A stretch of DNA of 64,000 bases from Pomphorhynchus laevis (GCA_012934845.2 WNNJ02002733.1:124001-188000); one strand, 5' to 3'; shown: positions 11,083 to 23,625, counted from the first letter of the stretch. Numbers and translations are program-made. Notes: a model not told the origin generated them from the sequence alone.

Positions 11083-11840
11083 AAAATCGATTACTGCCTA
11101 ACCTTTTCGCCAATTCTCAAAAATCCATAATCCTACCCCTACAACGCATCATCAACTTCGCCGTTCGAGTGCTCATACGCCTCCGTCGCTTCGACCAAAC
11201 ATCCACATATTTCTCCAAACTCGCCTGGACAACCATCGACATTTGCTTCCGACTCAAGCTTCTTTTCGTCACTGTTCGTCTCATCGCTGTCGGCTCCCTA
11301 TCGTTCATCAACCTCCCTTTATTAGACGACACTCACCCCACCTCTCTATCGCTGTGTTCTCGTTATTCCCTATTACTCCACGTTCGCAATTACTCCAACA
11401 ACCAGAATGTCGCTTATCATAAATACGTAAGACAGATAAAACAACATAAGAAAATACTTCGAAGCGAAAATTGTAAAAAACCTTCACTTATTTCATTACT
11501 TTTCCCTAAAATCGATTACTGACTCAGCCTTTTCGCCAATTCTCCAAAATCCAACATCCTACCACTATAACGCATAATTAACTCCGCCGTTCGAGTGCTC
11601 TTTCGTCTCCGTCGCTTTAAACACACATCCACATATCTTGCCCAACTCTCCTGGCCCACCATTCACATCTGCATACAACTCCGCCTTCTCCTCGTCACTG
11701 TTCGTCTCATCGCTGTCGGCTCCCTATCGTTCATCAACCTCCCTTTATTAGACGACACTCACCCCACCTCTCTATCGCTGTGTTCTCGTTATTCCCTATT
11801 ACTCCACGTTCACAATTACTGCAACAACTAGGATCTCCGA
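11083..11840 (+). repeat. Tandemly duplicated LINE 3' region
   Basis: Two copies of the LINE C-terminal region, about 11083-11410 and 11500-11840, stand head to tail. The upstream two thirds of each copy differ at many positions, but the last about 110 bases (11275-11390 against 11700-11815) look the same base for base. The first copy keeps ILPLQRIINFAVRVLIRLRR and the second has a matching diverged form. Confidence 0.6.
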
Positions 11841-12750
11841 TCCTTCCTCGTCGCCGCATCTTCGCCTGGATCATCTCCCTCTCGACATCTGCCACGATCC
11901 CTTATTTATCACATTTAAATGCCTCCTCCGCTCCCACCTTCTCGACACATGACTTAGATTTTCTGTTGTGGCCATGTAAGCGTGAGCCTGTACGCATTTG
12001 CCACGTAAAAATAAATCCTTCTTCATAACAGTGATCTAAATATTGCTTGCCCAAATGCATATAGGTGCACTTTGCCACACTGACTGAGTTACCTAAAATT
12101 TTACTAAGATGAAAGCAAATGATGTCATTTAAATGCTAATAAAGAACATTTATTAAAAAACATTCATAAATTAGGAAAATGCTAATTGGAACACTAGATC
12201 ATAATGAATCTGGAAAATGATGTTAGGAAATCCTTGTTATTAAATACTTTCAGCATATAGGCATAAAGGATATTTTGGAAAATATGAGTAAAATATTAGT
12301 TCCCTTATTTTATGAAATGTCTAGCTAGTAATTAATTAAGAAATTATTACTAATAAATTAGTAATAAATTAGTATTTATTATTACTGATCACTTATTATT
12401 AATTATTTATCAAAAATAAATCTGTATCGAAATATTAATAAATTAAAATAAAAAACAATAAATAATAAATTAATAAATGATAATAAATAAACAATTAATA
12501 AATCGAATATAAATCGAAATAAAGAAATATTAAGAAAGATTTGAATAATTATTACTGATTACTTTTTATTACTTCTTATCAAAATTTATCGAAAATAAAA
12601 ATAATAAATTAAAAAAATATAATAAATAAACAATTAATAAGTCAAAAATAAATCGAAATGAAGAAATATTAAAATAAAGAAATATATTTTATTCAATTTT
12701 ATAAATTTAAAGGAACGAACAAATTAGTTTTATATTTCAAAAATTACAAT

Positions 12751-12777
12751 ATTTCGATAGCTCTTGCAATCATCTTT
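12751..12777 (-). ncRNA. Degenerate hammerhead-like core
   Basis: Minus strand reads CTAAAGATGATTGCAAGAGC then TATCGAAA. The GAAA and a short GAT/ATC stem fit a hammerhead, but CTAAAGA departs from the CTGANGA rule at the invariant G. It is probably a dead relative of the other cores in this window. Confidence 0.25.
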
Positions 12778-14345
12778 AGATAAAATACAAATAGATTTTC
12801 AAACAAAAATTTGTGTTTAAAATAAAATAATATTAAAATATAATTATCATTTCAATAAATTGCACATTAAACCTAACCATTCCGAATTCATCGTCAGTTG
12901 GATGAAGTGGTTAGATAATGCCAAGTCTGCCTTTATGGTAATTATAAGATCATTTGCGATGTTTTTAATTATATGTGATATATAATTAAATATCATTTTA
13001 ATAAATTTTATAATCGAATTTTAATATTTCAATACATATTTTAATTGAATATATAAATAGTTTCAAAAACCATCACCACATATTTTCAAAATTTATTATT
13101 TTTCGGAAATCAGTCAAGATTGTAAAACAAAAAATACGATTGAAAGCGGCTTTTGACTTTCTCAATAGCAAAACAAATCCGATTTATAACTCAATTTTTA
13201 TGAATTGGCTATTAGATAATATACTATTTAGTAGTATTAAAAGTATAGGTCATCCGGAATAACTTCCATGTTATTTGGTTTCGGTCCCTGCTAAGTACAC
13301 ACATATCATCAATATATCTGAACATATTTTTTTGTATTTATATAGTTAAAATTTATTTTTATATATTAATATGAAGTGAAATTTACTTATCTTAATAGTT
13401 TCACTATTACTCAATCAAATTTTAATCATAAAACAACAAATTTAATAAGTAACAAATCAAATCAAGTACATACTTCAAATTATATAAAAAATCGCCTCTC
13501 GAGCGGTTCTCCTGTATTCGGCAGATTTCACCCAGTCTCCATTCAGGTAGAAGCCAATAAGGCACGATCATTACTTCGCATAAGCACCACAGAGGTGCGT
13601 TGAAACATGCTGGAAACTGATTTACTGTACATAAATTTACTATTAACTATTTAATGTTAATAGTTTCACTATTAGCATAAGTGGAATAATGATATTCCTT
13701 AACTTTTATGCAAATTAAAGTTTTTAACTTTAACTTTTTTCACATTTCTATATTTCTGTACGATATTAATTGGGAATATATTAATGTATAATGTGAAGTA
13801 TGTCAGGATTACTCTATTCTGAATAAAAAATATATTTAGAACAGATATCCATCGCACCATGAAACAATAAATCAGATATGTTAAGTAAGTCTACGTGCTT
13901 AGTACTATACATAAATTTAAAAATTATGCGGGTTATAGCAAATTTGATGGTTGAAATGGATAAAGCCTTTACGTTATTTATAGTAAATTATAATTAAATA
14001 CTGCTAAGCAGAAAATACAATTTTTTAATTAGATGTTACAAACAATTGGATAATAGGAAAACATTTAACTGAGGTAATATATAGGAACTGCTATTATATT
14101 AAGTTTCGTCTTTCATTTCTCGTCTATAGCAGCGGGTCATAGCAAATTCGATAGTTGAGAGTTGAGAAAGCCGAGACGTTGCTTATAATGAATTATAAGG
14201 ATCTGTCTATTTTCCCATCGTAGAAAAATAAAGTAGATTAATAATAATGAAAATTTCTATAATACGAAATTTTATTATTATATCCAAGCACCTATGCTTG
14301 GGTATAATGACGAAATACTAGATACTTGGATACATTGAAGAATAA

Positions 14346-14625
14346 AAAATTATTACCTTATTTTACCTAATTTACCCACTATAACTCCCTTTTATTCACT
14401 TTACATCATTTAACCCAACTCTTTAGTCACGTTTATATGTAATCTAAAAATTACACATTATAACAACGAATTTCTGGATAGAAAATGTAAAATGTGTAAA
14501 GTAAATGAAAAAAAATGAGGGGTTAAAGAGGGTAAATGAAATTTAAGGTAGTAAAGGGGTTAAAGGGTGTAAAAGGATAAAAAGGAGTTAAAGTGGGTAA
14601 ATTAGGTAAAATGGTTATAGGGTAT
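14346..14625. repeat. Fold-back repeat (palindrome)
   Basis: The left arm (about 14352-14425, with TTTACCTAATTTACCCACTA) is the imperfect reverse complement of the right arm (about 14545-14615, with AGTGGGTAAATTAGGTAAAA). About 120 bases lie between the arms. There is no coding capacity, and the arms are built from GGGTAAA and GGTTAAA-like words. It is a likely MITE or fold-back remnant. Confidence 0.5.
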
Positions 14626-15018
14626 TATTATATGACAAATAATATGGCATATACCGGAAAACAGTTTTCTAACGCAAAGCAATATGTAGTCTCTCTGGAG
14701 GGAACCTGATTCAATTATAATTAGATGCTGATAAATACCTGTTTAGTTAGATGTTTCAGGGTTTATTTCTTCATACAATTAAGAATATGAAATCCTCGAA
14801 ACTTCTAATTAAAACACCATATTTTTAAATATAACAATCATGATTTTAAGTAATTCCCATGATTCCTTAAAATTCTCAATTTTTCAAAAGTATAATTAGA
14901 TTCCATTTATAGATTGTAACGTATTTAAAAATTAAAGTTTTGATATTCAAAATGTCGAGTACTACAAATACTCTATTGTAATATTGTGAATCAGGTTGCA
15001 GAATGTTTATAAAAAATA

Positions 15019-15136
15019 TTTGTAATCATATAAGCCCAACGCGAAAGAAAAACAAAAACAGTAATAGATACCGTTTCGTCATCACAATGACTCATCAGTG
15101 CCAGATTCTTTCGCGTCGGGCTTATATGATTACAAA
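15019..15136 (-). ncRNA. Hammerhead ribozyme, type I architecture
   Basis: On the minus strand the core reads CTGATGA, stem II GTC...GAC with an ATTGTGAT loop, then GAAA (core 15074-15098). Helix III can form as ACGGTA against TACTGT closed by a TCTAT loop, which places the cleavage base after the U of TACTGT. Helix I is long: beyond an internal loop, about 31 bases at 15106-15136 pair with 15019-15049, including CGCGAAAGAA against TTCTTTCGCG. An internal loop in helix I is where natural hammerheads make their tertiary contacts. No transposon protein lies next to it. This is the best hammerhead in the window. Confidence 0.75.
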
Positions 15137-16073
15137 AATTCACGCGAAATAGTATCATTTGAGATATAAAAAATATTATAGATGAATATTTATTTGATTG
15201 TTGCAATTTTTGCCGAATTAGTAAAATCGATAGTGTTCTGAAGTGTTCATATGGTAAAATATGCCACTGAGGTGTTCATATACATGATCACTTTAGCGGA
15301 TGTTATGCCAATATGTCAATATTGATGATTTTACTACTTTAGCAAATGCTATTGGATGCAGAAAATAACCGTTTTTTAAGAATCGATTTTAATCAAACGC
15401 TTATGCATGCCTGAATATAAATTTGTATCCACTCTGTTTTGATTAAGCTTATGTTCTAAACAATATATTGCTCTAATCTATTATTCTAAAGACTAGTAAA
15501 TTTGGTGATCATTATGCTAAACTTTTGTTATTTCTATGCAATTTTCCAATTTTAAACATACATTCGATAATGTTAATTTCGCTATTTAAAAATAATTTAA
15601 CGAAATAATGAAATTATTATTAAATTCCAATGTTAAAAATCATGAAACTAAACGTTTTGAAATCTTCTAGCATTTGAACTTGCAGAATTGCTCGAATTAA
15701 AACAAAGAAGAGCTATTTTATAAAATATACAAAAATAGTGTAAAAAGTTCAGCCCATTTTCATCTAGTATGGAATACATAGATCTTAACAATCCACACGA
15801 TGACCTTAGTCGGAATCACTGACGCTGCATTTGATCTTTTGATTCATGTGTTGACTGTATGAACCTTAACAAAATAATTGAAAGGAAAAAATAAAAAAAT
15901 TCAAAAAATTGGAAAATTTAATTACTTTTATGTATCAAACTTTCTTTTATTTAATAGAAACCGCTAATCAGGAAAATTCATCGAATTTATTAAATTTTAT
16001 CTTCGGAATACACAGTATTTAAGCTGTAACTAATAAATCAGTTCAAACGCTTTGATGTGTAAAATGCAAATAT
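15137..16073. other. AT-rich stretch without a recognisable gene
   Basis: I see only short direct repeats such as GAAGTGTTCATATGG and GAGGTGTTCATATAC near 15240-15285. No open frame resembles a protein. Confidence 0.4.
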
Positions 16074-19000
16074 TTGTTCACACTGGTTAAAAGAAAATAT
16101 TTGTTCACATATGTCTTAGATTTTAATACTTACAATTGCTCAAGTAAAAAGTTCCAATTGCTTAATCTGATTACAGTTGTTTCGAATAATACTTACAAGC
16201 TTAAACACACAAATATAGCGATACAAACAATAACCGTTGATATTGATCCATTGGTAAAATCTCATGGTCGACATCCTAAAAGCAGTGATGTCGCTACTTT
16301 TATAAATTCAACATTAAATAATTCAATGAATGACGCTTCTCAGATACGTTTATCTTGCGACTAATCAAATACTATTGATTATATTAAGCGGCAAGTGGGG
16401 TGTGATGGAATATGCTGCAATGTTTGGACAACTGTTTGCTATCCATCGGCTGATGAACATGTCTTTTCGGCTCGAAAATTTATATGTGGTTTTCGCTGTG
16501 CCTTACTTTATAAAAATGTTGACAGCGCATCATCGGTTCCGCCTACATGAAATATAGATAAATCAACGATGCACGGATCTCTACACATTGGAAAATTGCC
16601 TTGTATAATCAGCAAAGAAGATCCCGTGAGTGCTTGAATAAACATTGATTTGACTGAGGATGGTTTGACTTAATCTGAGTCAACCTTCATGAATTTTGAT
16701 AATTTTGAAATTATTCCTTCTACAAATACTGTGGACATATGTTCCATCATCAGATAATACAAATATAATGTAATCAAAACTCGAAAATTGCCAAATACTG
16801 AAGAATCCATTAAGAGCAACGATGGTAATATGAATTATCGAGTTACTAATAGTGGAACAAAGACTTATAATCATCAAGTAATACATACTACTGAAGTAAG
16901 TACTTTCTCGGTTGGTGCATTTCCATATTAAAATAAAAGTGATAGACAACAAAACCTTAATAGAAATTATAATATTATTCTCAGCGGAATCCCGGAATCA
17001 ACCGTGGAAAATTCCCGAGAACGATTAAATCACGATGTTGATAGATTACGTGACATTTTTTCTCAGCTTTTGCAAAAAGGTGATTAGGAGATTGCAAGTT
17101 GTTTGAACGTACGCAAGGTGTTTAGATTGGGAAATAAATTAACTGATAAGCCTCGACTATTGAAGGTCTAATGAGCTCTATTGATCATGCCAATATCTTA
17201 TTTAAGCGTGAATATCGATTGAAGATAACCAATACACGTATTCTTCGCGATCTCGCATTAGAGGACCGTCGAAGCTTAGGTAAGCAAATAAAGAATTAAG
17301 AAGTCGTTTAGTTAGTGGTGGAGTTAACCTTTGTGTTCGAAATTTTCGGGTTGTGAAATGGCGGCCCACAGTTCGATGTCTTCCGACAAAGCATCTATGA
17401 ATAAAACTAAGAAAGAATTTTTACAATGTGGTCAGATTGTGGATCTCCCGATAGTGTCTTCAAACTGTTGCAGTGCAGACATTTGTCCTCTTTTAGGATG
17501 TCTGGTTTCATTCGAAGGTATTTTTGAGGCGAAATAACAAGCAGTAAGCGTTAGTAATGTTTCACGGCATTTGTCAATAAACTATTCGGATTTGCGTAGT
17601 TTGATATCTCAGGTCGTGGAACTTAATCAACATATTCTGTCACATTCGAACGATTTTTCTGATAAGTAAATCCTGGTTACACATTCATATTACAGATCCC
17701 CTTATTAACATTCCAGATTATCAACTGCTGCAAGCTGATTGAATATCGGGTAAGCGTAAAGGTAAAGTTGCTGCGTACGTTCACAACAATTAAATTATAT
17801 CAAATATATCATCTCAATGTGACGAGTATGGATAGTTTGAGATTTTGCGCTTTTATGTTAACTGTGAGTCCGACAGTATTAATATTTGCGTTCTATATCG
17901 GTCCTCATCAGTTCCGAAAAATTTCCGTTTTAAAGACACTGTTAAGCTCCGTGTGTATTAGCAAACATTTTATACTCGGTGATTTCAATCTACCAAAATC
18001 AAACTGGTCAGAATTTATCTTTACTGAAGGTAAAGAGAAGAGATGAAAAGGATTTATCCGAATTCCTAGTTGCTGAACTGCTTCTAATTCAGCATATATA
18101 CAAACCTACATGTAGTTCATCAATGCCGGCATCCATTCTCGATTTAGCGTTCACCAAACGTATCACTGACATAGAAAGAGTTAGTTATCTGCCTATTGTC
18201 GGTAGCAGTAATCATTGAATCACTGACAAAGAAAGAGTTAGTTATCTACCACCTATCGGTAGCAGTGATCATTGTGTACTCGCTTTACAGGCTACTCCTA
18301 ACATTCGTTTCTATAGTAATTGTGAGAAAGTATTTAAGCGACTTTTATGAAGGTCAAAACTGAAGAAATTTTAAATTTTAGTCAGCTTTATTCACTTCGC
18401 GTGATAGGTGAAGATAAGGATTCACATTTAAACAATTCAACAATTTAAGAAATTTATCTGTATGACTTTTACTGCTTTTTGTTTGCTAGTGGACTTGTAA
18501 GCGTGCAGCTGGCACGCATTTGCCACGTTAAATAAATTATTATTAAAATGTGCTACTTAATCAGATTTTGGATTATTTAATGAATATATCAGAAACATTC
18601 GCTCCAATACATGCAATTTCTTCACAATCGAAATTTCCTGCTTAGTTTGATAAAGATATGAAGCTTATGTTGTTCGCAGCAATCGAACTATTCCTCTCTA
18701 AATAGTTCTATTAATAAAGTTGAAATTGCTGATTAGGGATTTTCTCTTCCGTATGATTATTCAGTGTTAGCTGCTATTATTTAAAGATTAGGAGCTATTG
18801 CACAACGGTCAACAACTTCTAAAATATATTCCAGTGAAGTTGAAACGTACTTAAGAATTTTTAATCCCCATAGCTCAACAGGCCCGTATGAAATTTATCC
18901 GTTCTTTATAAAAACTCTGTCTTGATGTCTTGCTCCATTTCTTGCCAAGCTCTTCCAATGTAGTATTTCCAATTCCTCGGTTCCTAAATCGTGAAAGTCT

Positions 19001-19075
19001 GCAATTATTGTCCCAATTCCCAATAAATCGATACCCTCATCTTGTTTAGACTATAGACATATAAGCCTCAATAAG
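16074..19075 (+). mobile_element. CR1-like LINE, 5' two thirds, decayed
   Basis: The plus strand holds pieces of a LINE. 16960-17170 gives ILSGIPESTVENSRERLNHD and VRKVFRLGNKLTDKPR, the ORF1 pattern of IxGIPE and RLG-K...KPRLLKV found in CR1-type elements. 16370-16540 is cysteine-rich in another frame and may be the PHD-like part of ORF1. 17940-18290 gives HFILGDFNLPKSNW, then PASILDLAF and PIVGSSNH, the endonuclease GDFN, SxLDL and SDH blocks. 18555-18900 gives ETFAPIHAI and HSSTGPYEIYPFF, the stretch before the transcriptase. The transcriptase itself is lost after about 19075. Frames are broken throughout. Confidence 0.65.
18487..18541 (+). mobile_element. Tiny 3'-end copy of the L2-like LINE nested in the CR1-like LINE
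   Basis: The stretch matches the last 55 or so bases of the LINE at 8.1-12.0 kb: a GTAAGCGTG hairpin, GCATTTGCCACGT, then an A/T-rich tail. Here the hairpin is a perfect GCGTGC-AGCTG-GCACGC. CR1-type sequence continues on both sides, so this looks like a severely 5'-truncated insertion. Confidence 0.55.
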
Positions 19076-20605
19076 TTCAATATGTAAAGTTCTGAATATA
19101 TTGATTGTCTATAGAATTTTGTATCATTTAGATGAACACATGATTATTACAAATTAACAGCACAGTTTTCGTTCCAAGTGGTCGTGTCTTACTAACATGT
19201 TCTAGAATTCCAGATTTCACTAAAAATTAACGTTATGAGTATATTATATCTCGTAACATTTATTTTGTAACATTTTTACATTCTGAACAATAATTGATCA
19301 GATAATATCCGGTTCAAAATTACTGATTACGTTGTTGGAAAGTGCATTCACTACAAAAATCAAGTCAAGGCTTATCAAATAGAGATCAGCCTTAGCAATA
19401 ATACCAATATGTCGAGTAAAAACAATTTCATTCATGAGTAATACGTCGTGATCTCGACAAAGCAAAACTGATGAAAGTTGACTTATTTGAATACACATTG
19501 GAAAATAGTAGTAAATGTAGAAAAATGCAATAAGAAAATTAGTCTACTTACAATCATATTTAAATTGAATTATAATAGAACTTCTTGGAGTATTAAATTC
19601 TCTGATAAAATTGATTATATGCATTCATAGGTAAAAACTCGTTATATAAATGATTATGCCTGCACAATGATTTAAATTGCTAAGAGGAATTCAATGTAAG
19701 TCAATCATCTAACACGAAAATACAACGAGGTTTAAAAACATCTATATCTTTCATGGAGAAAATAGGTAAGTAAGAATAATATAAAAAGAAGCTAATAATA
19801 TTAATAATCTGGAATTTAGATATTCTAATCACTTATATATTTTTGAGGAGAATATACAGTCTATATATTGTAGTCAGTCCACGATAGTCAGTTGTAATCA
19901 CTTACATTTTTAGCCAAGAAGAGTCAGTATTTTAAGGAATGATCAACCTGCTTGCCTCTCGGATTAGGCCAAATAAAGACTACTTGCAGTAATAAATATT
20001 AAATAAAGATGTAAAATTGTAAAAAGTGTAAAAAACATATTATCTACAATTTTTATATAAATTTTAATTTATTTAATTTTTACATTAATAATTTATAATA
20101 ATTTAAATAATTTATAATTATCTAATTAAATTTATTTAAACAACTTTGCCTCTCGGTTAGGTCATAAACAGACAACATCAAAAGTTGCAAAAAGTGAGCA
20201 ATTCAAGTAGATATTGCAATAAACTTCCTCATTGATGTTCGTGAATTGAAGAATCTTAATTACTGTCAGGCTAATAGGTCAATTCTAAGGAGTGACAGTT
20301 TCGATAAATGAATAAACGTGAATCATGACACAATGACGTGAAACATTCGAAACAGTAATCACAGTGACACGTTGATAATCTCACGTGAGCCATTATGCAT
20401 TTTACACAGAATTTTAAATGGTATTCTTGTATGGATACACACCATACAATAGGTATTTTCCTACCAAACAGATCCATCCAGTTAGTTTGCTTATAAATAT
20501 AAATTAACTAGAACTCGTGGTTTAAAGCTCTATCATAGACCCCATAATTTGAAGGTTTATAAAAAATATTTCTGTAAATAGTTGATAATGATCCATTATT
20601 GATAA
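19076..20605. other. AT-rich stretch without a recognisable gene
   Basis: No coding sequence recognised. Two short GCCTCTCGG-TTAGG words (about 19953 and 20149), both followed by sequence ending in AAAGTG, hint at a small diverged duplication. I see nothing else. Confidence 0.35.
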
Positions 20606-20758
20606 AGAAATATTGGAGCTGGATCAAAAATAGGAGAAATTTTTTATTTGATACTTCGCTAACCTCTGTTATCATCTTCAGAAAAATGTCTGAAGATGCT
20701 AATAGAGGTTAGCGAAATATCAAATAAAATTTCCCCCTTTTTTGATCCAGCTTCAATA
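20606..20758. repeat. Fold-back with hammerhead cores on both strands
   Basis: A near-perfect palindrome whose arms run from GCTGGATCAAAAATAGG (left) to its complement around 20745 (right), including TTTGATAYTTCGCTAACCTC. On the plus strand 20690-20717 reads CTGAAGA, stem II GCTAAT against GTTAGC, then GAAA, which meets the CTGANGA...GAAA rule. The mirror core on the minus strand (20654-20681) has CTGAAGA but ends GAAG, so only the plus-strand core is intact. No protein is encoded. Confidence 0.6.
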
Positions 20759-20825
20759 AATTTTAGACAATTTTCGGTAAGTTTAATATTTTAGAGTTCT
20801 TTAATAAAGATTGAACATGGATATA

Positions 20826-21290
20826 ACCCTGCTAAGAATCCAACGACTGTGTTAGAGGATTTTGGTGATACTCCTACAACTCATTTCAATTTGTTTAGAT
20901 TAATCACTCTTTAGATTGACAGTGATCAATCGAAAGAGTTTCTTACCACGAGCAAGAATTAAGTCAGAGAAACTTTTGTTATAAGCCAACTCAGCAGAAT
21001 GGTGAGATCGGAAAGCGGATTAAAAAGGAGAATATAGTTTGGACGAAGAGAGATAGATGTTAACCTGGTTCAACACAATACGTTCAAGAAGTTTAGAGAC
21101 AGTTGGAAAGTTAGCGATAGGGCGATATGAGTTAGGCAACAAGGGATCAAGAGAATATCCTTTGATCAAGGAATCAGATCTAGAGGATTTTGGTAATACT
21201 CCGAATACTCGTTTCAAATATCGTACATGACAGTGATCAATCTGTTTGTCCAACTTGAAAGCTTTCGAGTGGGACAAACATATTGATCAC
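20826..21290 (-). pseudogene. L2/CR1-type reverse transcriptase fragment
   Basis: The minus strand at 21020-21277 gives KLDKQIDHCHV, then LLPNSYRPIANFPTVSKLLE, then RIVLNQVNIYLSSS. The SNYRPISNLPFLSKxLE and Q-N-YLSSS blocks are typical of the start of L2/CR1 transcriptases. Part of the same stretch is repeated with differences at 20840-20945 (shared AGAGGATTTTGGT and GACAGTGATCAATC). It is a truncated, inactive copy. Confidence 0.6.
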
Positions 21291-21299
21291 TGTTAAGTC

Positions 21300-22669
21300 G
21301 TAAAGTAAGCAAGGGAGTAACACAATTTGATGATGAAGATCACCTTCAAATGATAATGCGCCAATTACCGAAGCTGCTCGTACTATTTTACGCACTTCTA
21401 TTACAAAGGAGACATTAATGATAATCGAGACGTCACCAAGATTATAAATATTTTAGTTCGTAACTCTAGCTATTTACCGTCGATAAATTTCCAAAGATAT
21501 AAATGTCTAAACATTTAACGATAACACAGTAAATAAAGATTCGTATTTATGATATAAAACCTTATTAAATTTAACATCACAAAGTTAAAAACTTAATCAA
21601 ATGTTCATAAAGAAATTTTATATTAATATGTATGTTAACTTATTTAATGATTTTTAAAATATTGCATAGTTAGCAAAAGCACGAAAACAATTTATTAAAG
21701 GGAGATAAAGTTTTTATACAAGTTGGACTATCAAGCACAATTGAAAATGTTTTAAATTTAATTAATCGTAATTACTTTATAATATTTACTTTTTTGTTCC
21801 TTTATATTTTCAGGTAATTCCCTAATATGTAAAAAGTGATATCAAAAAAAGTGATTTCCAAAAAGTGAGCACCGAAAATTTTCAAATGCTCGAAAACAGT
21901 ATTAAATTGATATTTTCGACAACTTCTAATTGAATACACTTATCTTCGGCTTTATAGCTTAAAATTGAAAAAGATATCAACTGTTTAATGAGAAACCTAC
22001 TAATTTGATGTTAAATCAGGAAAAGCTGAACTTCGAAGTGCAGTTTTATTTTTAAAATATTCTAAACAAAACTTACTTTAAAAATAATTTTTTAATAAGC
22101 AAATTATTTTAATCATAAATCAATTGGTTTTTCTAAATTTATAGGCAATTTTCAATTATCGTATTTTGTATAAAACTAAAATATAACAAAATATTTAATA
22201 TTAATTTAATATACATTTAATATCATGTCGCTTGTGCGAATGTAATGTATAAGTTTTGAATCTGACTTGCATATTAATATCAACACCTCAATAATTGTTT
22301 GCTATCCTTAAGTGATCACCCTCATGCTGAAAGTAAGATTAGTTATGTTCAGTGCGACTCTCATCATTGAATGTAACAATATAAAAATAATTAACAGAAC
22401 CAACAAATAAAAATTCACACTTAATAGTAATCAATTAAAATTTAATGAAAATTTATTAAATTTATTTTAAAATTAATTATATTTTTAATAATACTTAATT
22501 TAAATAATAATTTAATTCACAATTTGGAGTAATCGATCAATTTATGTTTGAATAAACTGATGTAATGAGTAAATTCAAAAAGCATCCTTGAATATATACA
22601 TCTGCTGGATATATTTTTTAATAAATTTTATCGTATACTTTAATCATTTGATCAAACTATTCTGAGGTC
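21300..22669. other. AT-rich stretch without a recognisable gene
   Basis: About 1.4 kb of A/T-rich DNA. I recognise no protein, RNA gene or clear family repeat. Confidence 0.4.
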
Positions 22670-23625
22670 CGATACAAATAGTGTTTGTGGTTTATTTTTA
22701 AGTTTTTTTTTAAACTTGATTTAAATTTTAAAAAATCTAAAAACAATTATTAATTTTATTATTTAATTATTAAATTTTGATTTAGCATTATTATGTTTTG
22801 TTTATTTTATAATTATATTAAATACGTAGACTCAGTTAGCTGATTTGATTATACCTTTAATTATTTGAATTTTTTTATTTATATATTATATTTATTTATA
22901 TTTTTTATTAAAATATTTAAATCTACAAAATATAATTAAAAATAAAGGTAAACTCTTAATAAGAAAATTCCTATGGATGGATAATAAATAATATACTTTG
23001 TATTAGAATAAGTTACTATATAATCAAATTTTTATTTTAAATAAATAAAATAAATAAATAAACGTCATAAAAATGACGTTTATTTTAAATTTTATTTTTT
23101 ATTTTTATTTTTTAACTTGATTTAAATTATAGAAAATCTAAAAACAATTATTAATTTTATTATTTAATTATTAAATTTTGATTTAGCATTATTATGTTTT
23201 GTTTATTTTATAATTATATTAAATACGTAGACTCAGTTAGCTGATTTGATTATATGATTATTTATCAAATATGATTAGAGGTCCTCCTGATGAACTCTAA
23301 TCCTTATCCGAATACATAAATTGTTATTTATTATTCAATTTATAAAAATTGACTTTTATTTTAAGTTTCAATTTTGCATTATAACTTAGTATAAATATAA
23401 ATTGTATAAAATCTTTATAATTATTTATTACTTATTATTTATTATTTACCTTTATATTTGATTTAAAGAATAGTATAAAATACATAGACTCAGTTATCTG
23501 ATTTGCTCTATTGACAAAATAGAGCAAATCAGAAAAATTTATTCTTTTACAATAAATTATTATGTTTTGTTTATTTTATAATTATATAACAATACGTAGA
23601 CTCAGTTAGCTGATTTAATTGATTA
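22670..23625 (+). repeat. Cluster of MITE-like family A copies
   Basis: Four or five partial copies stand head to tail. Their 3' ends all read TACGTAGACTCAGTTAGCTG or close to it (about 22830, 23230, 23490 and 23600). The first, second and last lack the GAAACC end. Between the first two lies a copy of the 3' tail of the Penelope-like element of 4.1-5.5 kb (22970-23015, ATGGATAATAAATA through TTTGTATTAG). The family seems to insert preferentially into itself or into similar A/T-rich sites. Confidence 0.6.

Larger units (their letters stand above)
8120..12030 (+). mobile_element. L2/CR1-type LINE, decayed
   Basis: A GC-richer block with plus-strand LINE signatures. About 8530-8690 gives SIDPFRLTESWHSDSDD, the start of the apurinic endonuclease. 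8930-8960 gives LLVIGDFNIRIVRP, the GDFN motif, and 9030-9070 gives STAPTHYLGG. About 9740-9960 gives the EVSSALISLPNKTSFDDP block before the transcriptase. 10580-10720 gives CGVPQGLVLGPLFFSLL and QCADDIIIYA, a CADD in place of YADD. The 3' end carries a GCGT..ACGC hairpin and a CCACGTAAAAATAAAT tail. Many frame breaks show it is dead. L2-like and CR1-like LINEs share this layout; I favour L2-like from DDP, VPQGLVLGP and the tail hairpin. Confidence 0.75.
12031..15018. other. AT-rich intergenic stretch with repeats
   Basis: No coding sequence recognised. It holds A/T-rich tracts at 12300-12720, an isolated GC-richer patch at 13488-13610 (CGAGCGGTTCTCC through GCACCACAGAGGTGCG) whose origin I do not know, a diverged direct repeat at 13929-13992 and 14131-14203, and the palindrome listed separately. 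Confidence 0.45.
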
